A stretch of 64,000 nucleotides of DNA from Clostridia bacterium (GTDB taxonomy: Bacteria; Bacillota; Clostridia; Oscillospirales; Acutalibacteraceae). The stretch covers positions 35,672 through 99,671 of the forward strand of contig JAFTWE010000028.1 in the NCBI GenBank assembly GCA_017465465.1, read 5' to 3'. The number at the start of each line of letters is the position of its first letter. Within the stretch, counting starts at the first letter, position 1. The position numbers were made by a program, and so were the translations under genes. Shown here in pieces: positions 17,056 through 23,822 of this stretch. The notes beneath the pieces were generated by a model, which saw nothing but the letters and a program-made list of their open reading frames with translations, searched no databases and was not told the DNA's origin.

Positions 17056-18447
17056 TTATTCTTTATGCCATTTTACGCCCTGAGCTGTGTCTTCAAGCAC
17101 AATGCCCATAGCCTTGAGCTCATCACGGATTCTGTCTGCCTCTGCCCAGTTTTTATCTTTTCTTGCCTGAGTGCGCTGAGCAATAAGAGCTTCAACCTCA
17201 TCATCAAGGCTTTCGGTTTTTCTGTTATATACAAGGCCAAGCACACCGCAAAGCTCGTCAAACAATTTGGCGGCGGCTTCACAGTCAGCCTTGTTAGCTG
17301 CGTCAGCAATAACCTTGGTGTTGATATCTCTTACAAGCTCAAAGATAGCGGCAAGAGCATCTGCTGTGTTGAGGTCATCCTCCATAGCTTCAACAAACTG
17401 TGCCTGGCGGGCTGAAAGCATTGCCTTAATTCCGTCGGTTGCTTCACCGTCAGCAGCTTTTGAAATTGCAAAATCAAGGTTATCACGGCAGGTGTAAAGG
17501 CGGTTAAGAGATGCCTTGCACTGCTCAATAATATCTGTGCTGTAGTTAATGGGGCTTCTGTAATGAGAAGAAATAAGAAGATAACGGATAGGCTCATAGC
17601 CGTAAGCATCAGCAACATCACGCACTGTGAAGAAATTGTTAAGTGACTTTGACATCTTAACATTGTCAACGGTGATGTAGCCGTTGTGCATCCAATAGTT
17701 AGCAAAGGGAGCGTCGTTACAGCATTCACTCTGAGCTATTTCATTTTCGTGGTGGGGGAATATCAAATCCTGACCGCCGCAGTGAATGTCAATGGTAGTG
17801 CCGAGATAACGGCGGTTCATAGCTGAGCATTCAATGTGCCAGCCGGGTCTGCCGTTGCCCCAGGGTGATTCCCAATAAGGCTCGCCGGGCTTTGCATTTT
17901 TCCAAAGAGCAAAGTCCATAGGCTCTTTTTTTACTTCACCAACCATAATTCGGGCTCCTGCCTCAAGGTCTTCAAGAGGCTGATGTGAAAGCTTGCCGTA
18001 TTCCTTGAACTTTTTGGGGCTGAAATAAACATCGCCGTCAGCCTCATAAGCGTAGCCTTTTTCAACAAGAGTGCTGATGATGTTGATGATTTCGTCAATA
18101 TTTTCAGTAGCTTTTGGGTGAACGGTTGCTTCGCGCACATTAAGACCTTTGGCATCTGTCCAGAATTCTTCAATGTATTTTTCGGAAATTTCTTTGTAAG
18201 AAACGCCTTCTTCGTTGGCACGGCGGATAATTTTATCGTCGATGTCAGTGAAATTCTGAACAAAACGAACATCAAAGCCTCTGTATTCAAGATATCTTCT
18301 TAAAACATCAAAAACGCAAAGAGGGCGGGCGTTACCGATGTGAATGTAGTTGTAAACGGTGGGGCCGCAAGCATAAATTTTAACCTTATTTTCTTCAATG
18401 GTTTTAAGCTCTTCCTTGCTTCTTGTGAGAGTGTTAAAAACTTTCAT
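17056..18447 (-). CDS. cysS: Cysteinyl-tRNA synthetase
   Basis: Class I synthetase that charges tRNA-Cys. It has 463 residues, typical for bacteria. CGPTVYNYIHIGNARP at about 27-42 holds the first zinc Cys and the HIGH motif; WHIECSAM and HHENEIAQSE supply further zinc ligands; KMSKSLNN is the KMSKS loop. The start ATG is directly adjacent to the cysE stop with no intervening base. The pair forms an operon under a cysteine T-box, linking supply of cysteine to its charging. Confidence 0.97.
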   Translation of the reverse strand: MKVFNTLTRSKEELKTIEENKVKIYACGPTVYNYIHIGNARPLCVFDVLRRYLEYRGFDVRFVQNFTDIDDKIIRRANEEGVSYKEISEKYIEEFWTDAKGLNVREATVHPKATENIDEIINIISTLVEKGYAYEADGDVYFSPKKFKEYGKLSHQPLEDLEAGARIMVGEVKKEPMDFALWKNAKPGEPYWESPWGNGRPGWHIECSAMNRRYLGTTIDIHCGGQDLIFPHHENEIAQSECCNDAPFANYWMHNGYITVDNVKMSKSLNNFFTVRDVADAYGYEPIRYLLISSHYRSPINYSTDIIEQCKASLNRLYTCRDNLDFAISKAADGEATDGIKAMLSARQAQFVEAMEDDLNTADALAAIFELVRDINTKVIADAANKADCEAAAKLFDELCGVLGLVYNRKTESLDDEVEALIAQRTQARKDKNWAEADRIRDELKAMGIVLEDTAQGVKWHKE

Positions 18448-19074
18448 TTATTTTTCCTCCAACTTCTTATTTAAAATATCTATCTGATGCTGTAATTTGC
18501 ATAATTCCTGTGAAATGGGGTCGGGAATGTGAATCTGGTCAAGGTCCTCGATTCGCTTTCCGTTGCGGCGCACAACTCTTGCAGGCACACCCACGGCAGT
18601 TGAATTTTCGGGAATGTTGTCAAGCACAACCGCACCTGCGGCAATGTTAGTGTTGTCGCCAACGGTCAGAGGGCCGAGCACCTTTGCACCTGCGCCCACA
18701 AGAACATGGTTTCCTAATGTGGGGTGGCGCTTGCCTGTGTCTTTACCTGTACCGCCGAGTGTAACCCCTTGATAAAGGGTAACATCATCACCGATAACGG
18801 TGGTTTCACCAATAACAATTCCCGTTCCGTGGTCAATGAAAAATCTCTTGCCAATCTGAGCGCCGGGGTGAATTTCAATACCTGTGCGCTTTGATGTGTG
18901 CTGAGAAATTGCCCTTGCAATAAAAAACATTTTATGGTTAAAAAACCAATGAGCCTTGCGGTGATTTCTTATTGCCTTGTAGCCGGGGTAAAGGAGCATA
19001 ACCTCAATAGCCGAATGGCAGGCAGGGTCACGCTCACGAACACACCTTATATCTTCTTTTAGCCTATCAAACAT
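18448..19074 (-). CDS. cysE: Serine O-acetyltransferase
   Basis: Transfers acetyl from acetyl-CoA to serine, making the precursor for cysteine synthase. From the chosen start it has 208 residues. The N-terminal helical part ends near HWFFNHKMFF, and from about 65 a left-handed hexapeptide beta-helix begins (IHPGAQIGKRFFIDHGTGIVIGE, with the catalytic His/Asp in the DHGTG loop). The frame extends 24 codons upstream to 19146, but these codons are the T-box and terminator of the leader. ATG 19074 follows AAGGTGA and yields the normal MFDRLKEDI N-terminus. First gene of the cysE-cysS operon. Confidence 0.96.
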   Translation of the reverse strand: MFDRLKEDIRCVRERDPACHSAIEVMLLYPGYKAIRNHRKAHWFFNHKMFFIARAISQHTSKRTGIEIHPGAQIGKRFFIDHGTGIVIGETTVIGDDVTLYQGVTLGGTGKDTGKRHPTLGNHVLVGAGAKVLGPLTVGDNTNIAAGAVVLDNIPENSTAVGVPARVVRRNGKRIEDLDQIHIPDPISQELCKLQHQIDILNKKLEEK

Positions 19075-19088
19075 AACTGTCACCTTAA

Positions 19089-19315
19089 ATAAAAAAATCC
19101 GCCTCTGCCGCAAAAAGCGACGGAGGCGGTTAGTCCGCGGTTCCACTCCGGTTTATAACTCGATGCCTTTAACGGGGCAATCCGCACAGCGATACTTAGT
19201 TCCCGCTGTGTGCTGATGGGTGCATTTCGCCGCCGCCGCATAAGGAACTTTTCAGCTGCCGTTCCCTCTCTGATATGCTCTTTGCGGTTACTTCTCCCAC
19301 TGATAGCGCATTTAT
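19089..19315 (-). promoter_or_regulatory. Cysteine T-box leader of cysE-cysS
   Basis: On the minus strand the T-box core TGGAACCGCGG sits at 19135-19145, followed by a terminator stem CCGCCTC / GAGGCGG (19099-19129) and a run of seven T residues. Upstream is a long structured stem I region with AGAGAGGGAA and a GAAATGCACC segment in which UGC (19222-19224) is a suitable specifier for Cys. Uncharged tRNA-Cys should pair with the T-box and prevent termination. Specifier choice agrees with the downstream genes. A TATAAT at 19323-19328 is the likely -10. Confidence 0.9.
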
Positions 19316-19405
19316 TACTTTCATTATACTACAAAACTTCAGATTTTGCATCTGCTATTATATAGTATAATATGAAAAAATTCAATAATTATTTGTTGAT
19401 TTTGA

Positions 19406-19750
19406 TTAGAAATTGCCGCCGTTCCAGCCCCACTGTTCAATTTCTTCATATTTAATATAGGTTCTGTCCCCGGGGATTCCAAGCTCAGCTTCAAAAATTG
19501 AGCAAATCTCTGCTGAAAGCTGTTCACTTTCTGCAGGGTTGATTTTTCCCAGCACCTGAACCTCAACAAAGGCACTGGGGCGGGAGTTGTCGCCCTTGAA
19601 CCAGATGCGGCAGTTATCCTCAAAGCTGAGCATAAGCCAGGCTTCGCTCTTTCCTTTTAATATAGAAATTGCCTGACCGAGCTTTTCTTTAAGAACAAGC
19701 TCTTTTTCAGGGGTAATTTCAACTGTAACTTTTGTTGCAATATTCGGCAT
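19406..19750 (-). CDS. MIF/phenylpyruvate tautomerase-like protein
   Basis: 114-residue member of the MIF branch of the tautomerase superfamily. The N-terminus is MPNI, so removal of Met exposes the catalytic Pro. A Lys follows in KSEAWLM, corresponding to the active-site Lys and KSxxLM block of MIF, and the C-terminus WGWNGGNF matches the WGWNGSTF of eukaryotic MIF. The protein should form a trimer with keto-enol tautomerase activity. It is the second gene after the DUF1015 gene, with an 11-base gap and a GGAGAA site. Biological substrate unknown. Confidence 0.88.
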   Translation of the reverse strand: MPNIATKVTVEITPEKELVLKEKLGQAISILKGKSEAWLMLSFEDNCRIWFKGDNSRPSAFVEVQVLGKINPAESEQLSAEICSIFEAELGIPGDRTYIKYEEIEQWGWNGGNF

Positions 19751-19761
19751 AGTAGTTCTCC

Positions 19762-21009
19762 TTATTTTAACTTGTGAATAAATAGTCCGCTTAAAAGCTT
19801 TGGCTCAAACCAGGTTGATTTAGGCGGCATAATCTTGTCTGCATCTGCAATAGCCATAAGGTCATCAAGGGTGGTGGGGAACATTGAAAATGCAATTTTC
19901 ATATCGGTGTTTACTCTGCGTTCAAGCTCACCAAGGCCTCTGATACCGCCGATAAAGTCGATTCTCTTGTCGGTTCTCGGGTCATCAATGCCGAGAACGG
20001 GTGAAATAAGATTGTTCTGAAGAATTGAAACATCAAGCCTTGAAACAGGGTCATTTGTGTCATAAGTTCCGTCTTTGGCTGTGAGCTTATACCATTCACC
20101 GTCAAGGAGCATACCGAAGGTGTGCTTTTCGCAAGGTTTATATGCTTCTTTGCCAACAGCTTCAATTTCAAAGCTTTCTTCAACCTTGCTGATAAATTCT
20201 TCCTTTGAGTATGAATTCAAATCCTTGATAACACGGTTATAATCCATAATTTCAAGCTCATTTTCAGGGAAAAGAACAGCCAAGAAGAAATTGAATTCTT
20301 CTTCACCTGTGAAATCAGGGTTCTGCTCGCGTCTTTTAAGTCCGACCTTAACTGCGGAGGCGGCTCTGTGATGTCCGTCTGCAATGTAGAGATAATCCGT
20401 ATCGGCAAATTTATTTGAAATTTCGTCAATCAGCTTTTCGTCATCAACCACCCAAACAGTGTTTGCAATGCCGTCATCAGTAACAAAGTCGTAAACAGGG
20501 GTATGGCTTTCTTTCCAATTTTCCACAGCGTTTGAAATGAATTCATTTTGTCTGTATGTGAGGAAAATCGGGCCTGTATTTGCGTCGCAATAATCCACAT
20601 GGTTAATTCTGTCTGCTTCTTTGTCGGCTCTTGTAAGCTCATGCTTTTTAATGATGTTGTTGATGTAATCGTCAATAGCTGTGCAGCCCACAAGACCTGT
20701 CTGACTTCTGCCGTTCATAATCTGGCGGTAGATGTAAATGCAGGGCTTCTTGTCCTGCTCACAAACTCCGTCAGTAACAAGCTTATCAAGGTTTTCTCTT
20801 GCTTTTAAATAAACTGCTTCGGTATATATGTTTTCGGGGATAGGGTCAAAATCAATTTCAGCTTTGTCAACATGAAGAAATGAATAGGGCTTGCTCTGAA
20901 CCATTTCTTTGGCTTCCTCGCTGTTCATAACATCGTAGGGGAGTGCTGCAACATCCTGCGCCTTCGACGGGATTGGTCGTACAGCTTTAAAAGGTCTGAA
21001 AATTGCCAT
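19762..21009 (-). CDS. DUF1015-family protein
   Basis: Conserved 415-residue cytoplasmic protein found across anaerobes. The N-terminal signature MAIFRPFKAVRPI followed by AALPYDVMN and the central block YIADGHHRAASA identify the family, whose biochemical role is not established; the His pair suggests a catalytic or metal site. The open frame begins at 21036, but ATG 21009 follows AAGGAG and gives the family N-terminus. It heads a likely two-gene unit with the MIF-like tautomerase. Confidence 0.9.
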   Translation of the reverse strand: MAIFRPFKAVRPIPSKAQDVAALPYDVMNSEEAKEMVQSKPYSFLHVDKAEIDFDPIPENIYTEAVYLKARENLDKLVTDGVCEQDKKPCIYIYRQIMNGRSQTGLVGCTAIDDYINNIIKKHELTRADKEADRINHVDYCDANTGPIFLTYRQNEFISNAVENWKESHTPVYDFVTDDGIANTVWVVDDEKLIDEISNKFADTDYLYIADGHHRAASAVKVGLKRREQNPDFTGEEEFNFFLAVLFPENELEIMDYNRVIKDLNSYSKEEFISKVEESFEIEAVGKEAYKPCEKHTFGMLLDGEWYKLTAKDGTYDTNDPVSRLDVSILQNNLISPVLGIDDPRTDKRIDFIGGIRGLGELERRVNTDMKIAFSMFPTTLDDLMAIADADKIMPPKSTWFEPKLLSGLFIHKLK

Positions 21010-21090
21010 ATAAAAACTCCTTAAATCAATATACATATATTTTACAATATATGCACTTTGATGTCAATTATCAGAAAAAATTTGCGCAAA

Positions 21091-21117
21091 ATAAAAACGG
21101 ACTCAAAGCTGAGCCCG
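21091..21117 (-). terminator. Terminator of the small XRE regulator gene
   Basis: Minus-strand stem CGGGCTCA / TTGAGTCCG with a short loop followed by TTTTTATTTT. Confidence 0.8.
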
Positions 21118-21127
21118 TGTAATATAA

Positions 21128-21373
21128 TTATTCAATGTCAAGCAGCCAGTTAACTGAAACTCCAAGCACTTCCGCAATAGCCTTGAGTTCGTAATCGGCA
21201 ACACCTCTTAATTGACCTTCAAGCTTTGAAAGGCCGGATGAGTTGAGGTCCACTCCTCTGATTTGAAGCTGAGCAAGCAGGTCTTTTTGTTTCATGCCGA
21301 TGGATTTTCTTTGCTGTTCAACTCTCGCACCGACAATGTTTTTGTCGCCCAATTCCTGTTTGCGGGTTCTCAT
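21128..21373 (-). CDS. XRE-family helix-turn-helix protein
   Basis: 81-residue protein that is little more than a DNA-binding domain. The helix-turn-helix is around MKQKDLLAQLQIRGVDLNSSGLSKLEG, followed by the usual LKAIAEVLGVSVNWLLD close. A basic N-terminal tail (MRTRKQELGDKN) precedes it. It has a GGAGGAG site and its own terminator. It is divergent from pncB, whose promoter lies within about 300 bases, so control of pncB or itself is possible but not shown. Confidence 0.85.
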   Translation of the reverse strand: MRTRKQELGDKNIVGARVEQQRKSIGMKQKDLLAQLQIRGVDLNSSGLSKLEGQLRGVADYELKAIAEVLGVSVNWLLDIE

Positions 21374-21593
21374 TTTATCTCCTCCTTCAATTTTCTCAAC
21401 AATATTGTAAGGCTATAATACCATATTTGAAATAAAAATAACAGTCAAAAATCAAAAAATTATACAAAATCACACAAATTTGGTTAAAATGTATATTTTC
21501 TTGGCGCTTTTATGTATGAAAATGACATTTAAACTCTGATTTTAAATATACAGTTGAGCATTATTGTACAGTCTGTTAAGTTTATTATACTGT

Positions 21594-21621
21594 TGAAAAA
21601 ATCAAAACTGTGTGATATAAT
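21594..21621 (+). promoter_or_regulatory. pncB promoter
   Basis: TTGAAA (21594-21599), 16 bases, TATAAT (21616-21621), 35 bases upstream of the chosen start. Its position inside the longest open frame argues against the upstream start. Confidence 0.7.
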
Positions 21622-21655
21622 CCCCTCAGCAGATTGCAATGGGAGGCGTATTCTG

Positions 21656-23107
21656 ATGACTAACGAATTAAAAGAACGCAATCTAACCATGCTCACCGAC
21701 TTTTATGAAATAACAATGGCAAACGGTTATTTCAAAAACGGAGTTGGTGACAGAATAACCCAGTTTGATATGTTTTTCAGAGAAGTTCCGGATAAAGGTG
21801 GCTTTGCCATTATGGCAGGCGTGGAACAGCTTGCTGATTATCTGAAAAATCTTAAATTTACCGAGGACGATTTGGATTACCTTGCAAGCAAGGGCTTTGA
21901 AAAGGAATTTCTTGATTATCTTCGCAATTTTGATTTCTGCTGTGATATCTGGTGCGTTCCTGAGGGAACTCCGATTTTCCCTTATGAGCCTATCGTAACC
22001 GTAAGAGGCCCTGCAATTCAGGCTCAGTTTATTGAAACAATGATTTTGATAACAATAAATCATCAGAGCCTTGTTGCTACCAAAGCCAACAGAATTGTCC
22101 GCGCCGCACAGGGCAGGGCAGTTATGGAGTTCGGCTCCCGCCGTTCTCAGGGCTATGACGGTGCAATTTACGGCGCAAGAGCTGCTTATATCGGCGGCTG
22201 CACAGGCACTGCCTGCACAATTTCTGACAGAGAGTTCGGCGTTAAAGCTCTCGGCACAATGGCTCATAGCTGGGTTCAGCTTTTTGACAGTGAGCTTGAT
22301 GCTTTCTGTGCTTATGCAAGGGAATATCCTGACAGCTGCACCTTGCTTGTGGATACTTACAATGTTTTGAAATCAGGTATCCCCAATGCAATTGAAGCAT
22401 TCAAGCGCGAGGTTTTGCCAAGAGGCTTCAGACCAAAGGGCATCAGAATTGACAGCGGTGACATTACCTATTTAACAAGAAAAGCCCGTAAAATGCTTGA
22501 TGAAGCAGGTTTCCCAGATTGTGCAATCGTTGCCTCGAATTCCCTTGATGAATATATTATCAGAGATATGATTCAGCAGGGCGCAATGATTGACTCCTTC
22601 GGTGTTGGTGAGCGCCTTATTACCGCCTCTTCCAACCCTGTTTTCGGCGGTGTATATAAGCTTTGCGCTGTTGAAAATGAAAAAGGCGAGTTTATTCCTA
22701 AAATCAAGGTAAGCGAAAATGTTGCCAAGGTTACAATTCCCGGGGCCAAAAAGCTTTGGAGACTTTACGATAACGAAACAGGCAAGGCCATTGCCGACCT
22801 TATTACCTGCGAGGATGAAACAGTTGATGATTCACAGCCGTATGAGCTGTTTGACCGCGATTTCACATGGAAGCGCAAGGTGGTTGAAAATTACACCGCC
22901 CGCGAGCTTCTTGTTCCCTTGTTTGTAAAAGGTAAGTGCGTATACGAATGTCCTCATATTGAAGAAATCAAAAAATACTGCAAAGAGCAGATTGATACCC
23001 TTTGGGATGAGGTTCTCCGTTTTGAAAATCCGCATAATTATTATGTTGACCTTTCGCAGAAGCTTTGGGATTTGAAGAGCGATATGTTAAAACAAATAAA
23101 AAAATAA
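21656..23107 (+). CDS. pncB: Nicotinate phosphoribosyltransferase
   Basis: Salvages nicotinate to nicotinate mononucleotide for NAD synthesis. It has 483 residues from ATG 21656, which follows GGGAGG by 9 bases. The frame extends 34 codons further, but these overlap the promoter and look non-coding. Family marks are LTDFYEITMANGYF at the N-terminus, the active-site region EFGSRRSQGYDGA, GGCTGTA, and DSGDITYLTRKAR with ASNSLDEY. No nadA, nadB or nadC genes are nearby, which suits salvage of host-derived niacin. Confidence 0.95.
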   Translation: MTNELKERNLTMLTDFYEITMANGYFKNGVGDRITQFDMFFREVPDKGGFAIMAGVEQLADYLKNLKFTEDDLDYLASKGFEKEFLDYLRNFDFCCDIWCVPEGTPIFPYEPIVTVRGPAIQAQFIETMILITINHQSLVATKANRIVRAAQGRAVMEFGSRRSQGYDGAIYGARAAYIGGCTGTACTISDREFGVKALGTMAHSWVQLFDSELDAFCAYAREYPDSCTLLVDTYNVLKSGIPNAIEAFKREVLPRGFRPKGIRIDSGDITYLTRKARKMLDEAGFPDCAIVASNSLDEYIIRDMIQQGAMIDSFGVGERLITASSNPVFGGVYKLCAVENEKGEFIPKIKVSENVAKVTIPGAKKLWRLYDNETGKAIADLITCEDETVDDSQPYELFDRDFTWKRKVVENYTARELLVPLFVKGKCVYECPHIEEIKKYCKEQIDTLWDEVLRFENPHNYYVDLSQKLWDLKSDMLKQIKK

Positions 23108-23111
23108 AAGC

Positions 23112-23143
23112 AACGAGCCTCGAAGTCAACCTTCGGGGCTCGT
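23112..23143. terminator. Strong hairpin between convergent genes
   Basis: ACGAGCC-T-CGAAG / CTTCG-G-GGCTCGT stem of about 12 bp. There is no T run on the plus strand; on the minus strand it is followed by TGCTTTTATTTTTTTA, so it may end the small membrane protein transcript. Confidence 0.65.
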
Positions 23144-23179
23144 CACATAGTTATGGGATTAAAAATGAAGTGGTCAGAA

Positions 23180-23437
23180 TTAAGCAATGTAGCGGATGTT
23201 TGAACATTCTGCAGAACGCACACTTTCCTTGCGGGCGGGCACAGCACGAAGATGCTTGCCTGTTTTTGCTTTCTTTTTAATATAGTGTCTTCTGAGTCTT
23301 TTGCCGATAGCTGTACCGATTGTGGTGCCGAGCCTGTCTTCAAAAGCGATGAGCTTCTTCTCGTTAAGAAGTCCTACTATAATTAAAACTACTGCTGCGA
23401 ATTCAAAAATTGTTAAAGCTAACATTGTACCTGTCAT
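23180..23437 (-). CDS. Small single-span membrane protein, putative SOS-type target
   Basis: Unrecognised 85-residue protein. The chosen ATG at 23437 follows AGAGGAG; the frame can be read 16 codons further back, but that part overlaps the operator boxes. Residues 5-21 form a hydrophobic span, followed by NEKKLIAFEDRLG, a Gly/Thr-rich segment, and a strongly basic tail (KRLRRHYIKKKAK). It has no LysM domain. Size, topology and the LexA-like boxes around its promoter recall the Bacillus division inhibitor YneA in general plan only. No sequence similarity is claimed. A toxin-like or division-inhibiting role is inference. Confidence 0.65.
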   Translation of the reverse strand: MTGTMLALTIFEFAAVVLIIVGLLNEKKLIAFEDRLGTTIGTAIGKRLRRHYIKKKAKTGKHLRAVPARKESVRSAECSNIRYIA

Positions 23438-23469
23438 AATATATCTCCTCTTTCTTTCGAAAATCTGAC

Positions 23470-23542
23470 GAACATTTGTGAACATTTGTTCTTTGTGACT
23501 TTATTATAACAGACTTTTTCGATTTGTCAACACAAATGTTCG
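23470..23542 (-). promoter_or_regulatory. Minus-strand promoter flanked by LexA-like boxes
   Basis: TTGACA (23525-23530), 16 bases, TATAAT (23503-23508) on the minus strand, an almost ideal promoter for the small membrane protein. A CGAACATTTGTG box (23531-23542) abuts the -35, and downstream of the -10 lie a perfect GAACATTTGTTC (23480-23491) and an overlapping CGAACATTTGTG variant (23469-23480). GAAC-N4-GTTC is the Gram-positive LexA (SOS) operator form. The regulator itself is not in the window. Confidence 0.7.
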
Positions 23543-23606
23543 ATAAATTTTTAACTCACAGTCCGAAATAAAGGACCAACAACAACTTTCTTGTGTTGTT
23601 ACTTAA

Positions 23607-23635
23607 TATATACCACAATATGTTGTGTCTGTCAA
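23607..23635 (-). promoter_or_regulatory. Second minus-strand promoter with palindrome between -35 and -10
   Basis: TTGACA (23630-23635), 17 bases, TATATA (23607-23612). The spacer contains the inverted repeat CACAA-TATG-TTGTG (23614-23627), placed where a bound repressor would block polymerase. It may give a longer leader for the small membrane protein gene, since no other minus-strand gene lies between. Confidence 0.55.
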
Positions 23636-23698
23636 CACTTTTGCACACAATAATTAGAAAAAATAAATTTTTAAAAAGCATAATTGTTAACTTTATAT

Positions 23699-23745
23699 GA
23701 ACATTTGTTCGGTGTATTGACAATCCGGGAAATATTGTCTATAAT
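23699..23745 (+). promoter_or_regulatory. Plus-strand promoter with a perfect LexA-like box
   Basis: GAACATTTGTTC (23699-23710) lies 6 bases upstream of TTGACA (23717-23722), which is 17 bases from TATAAT (23740-23745). This drives the beta-helix gene starting at 23823 through a leader of about 70 bases. The same box therefore marks both divergent units. The intervening 23543-23606 holds a short AACAAC/GTTGTT imperfect repeat and nothing coding. Confidence 0.7.
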
Positions 23746-23822
23746 GGAAAATATGGTTAAGGCCACAAGGGGGAAGAGCATAAAGGATTTTCTTTAAAAT
23801 ATATTTTTAAAGGAGAAAATTT

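Noticed and set aside
19075..19146. N-terminal extension of CysE
   Set aside because: These bases are the T-box terminator stem; the internal ATG has the ribosome site and family N-terminus.
21683..22267. 194-codon antisense frame within pncB
   Set aside because: Opposite conserved active-site blocks of pncB; unusual Cys-rich composition and no ribosome site.
23744..23797. 17-codon frame starting at the -10 box of the plus-strand promoter
   Set aside because: Its start codon lies upstream of the expected transcription start, and no ribosome site precedes it.
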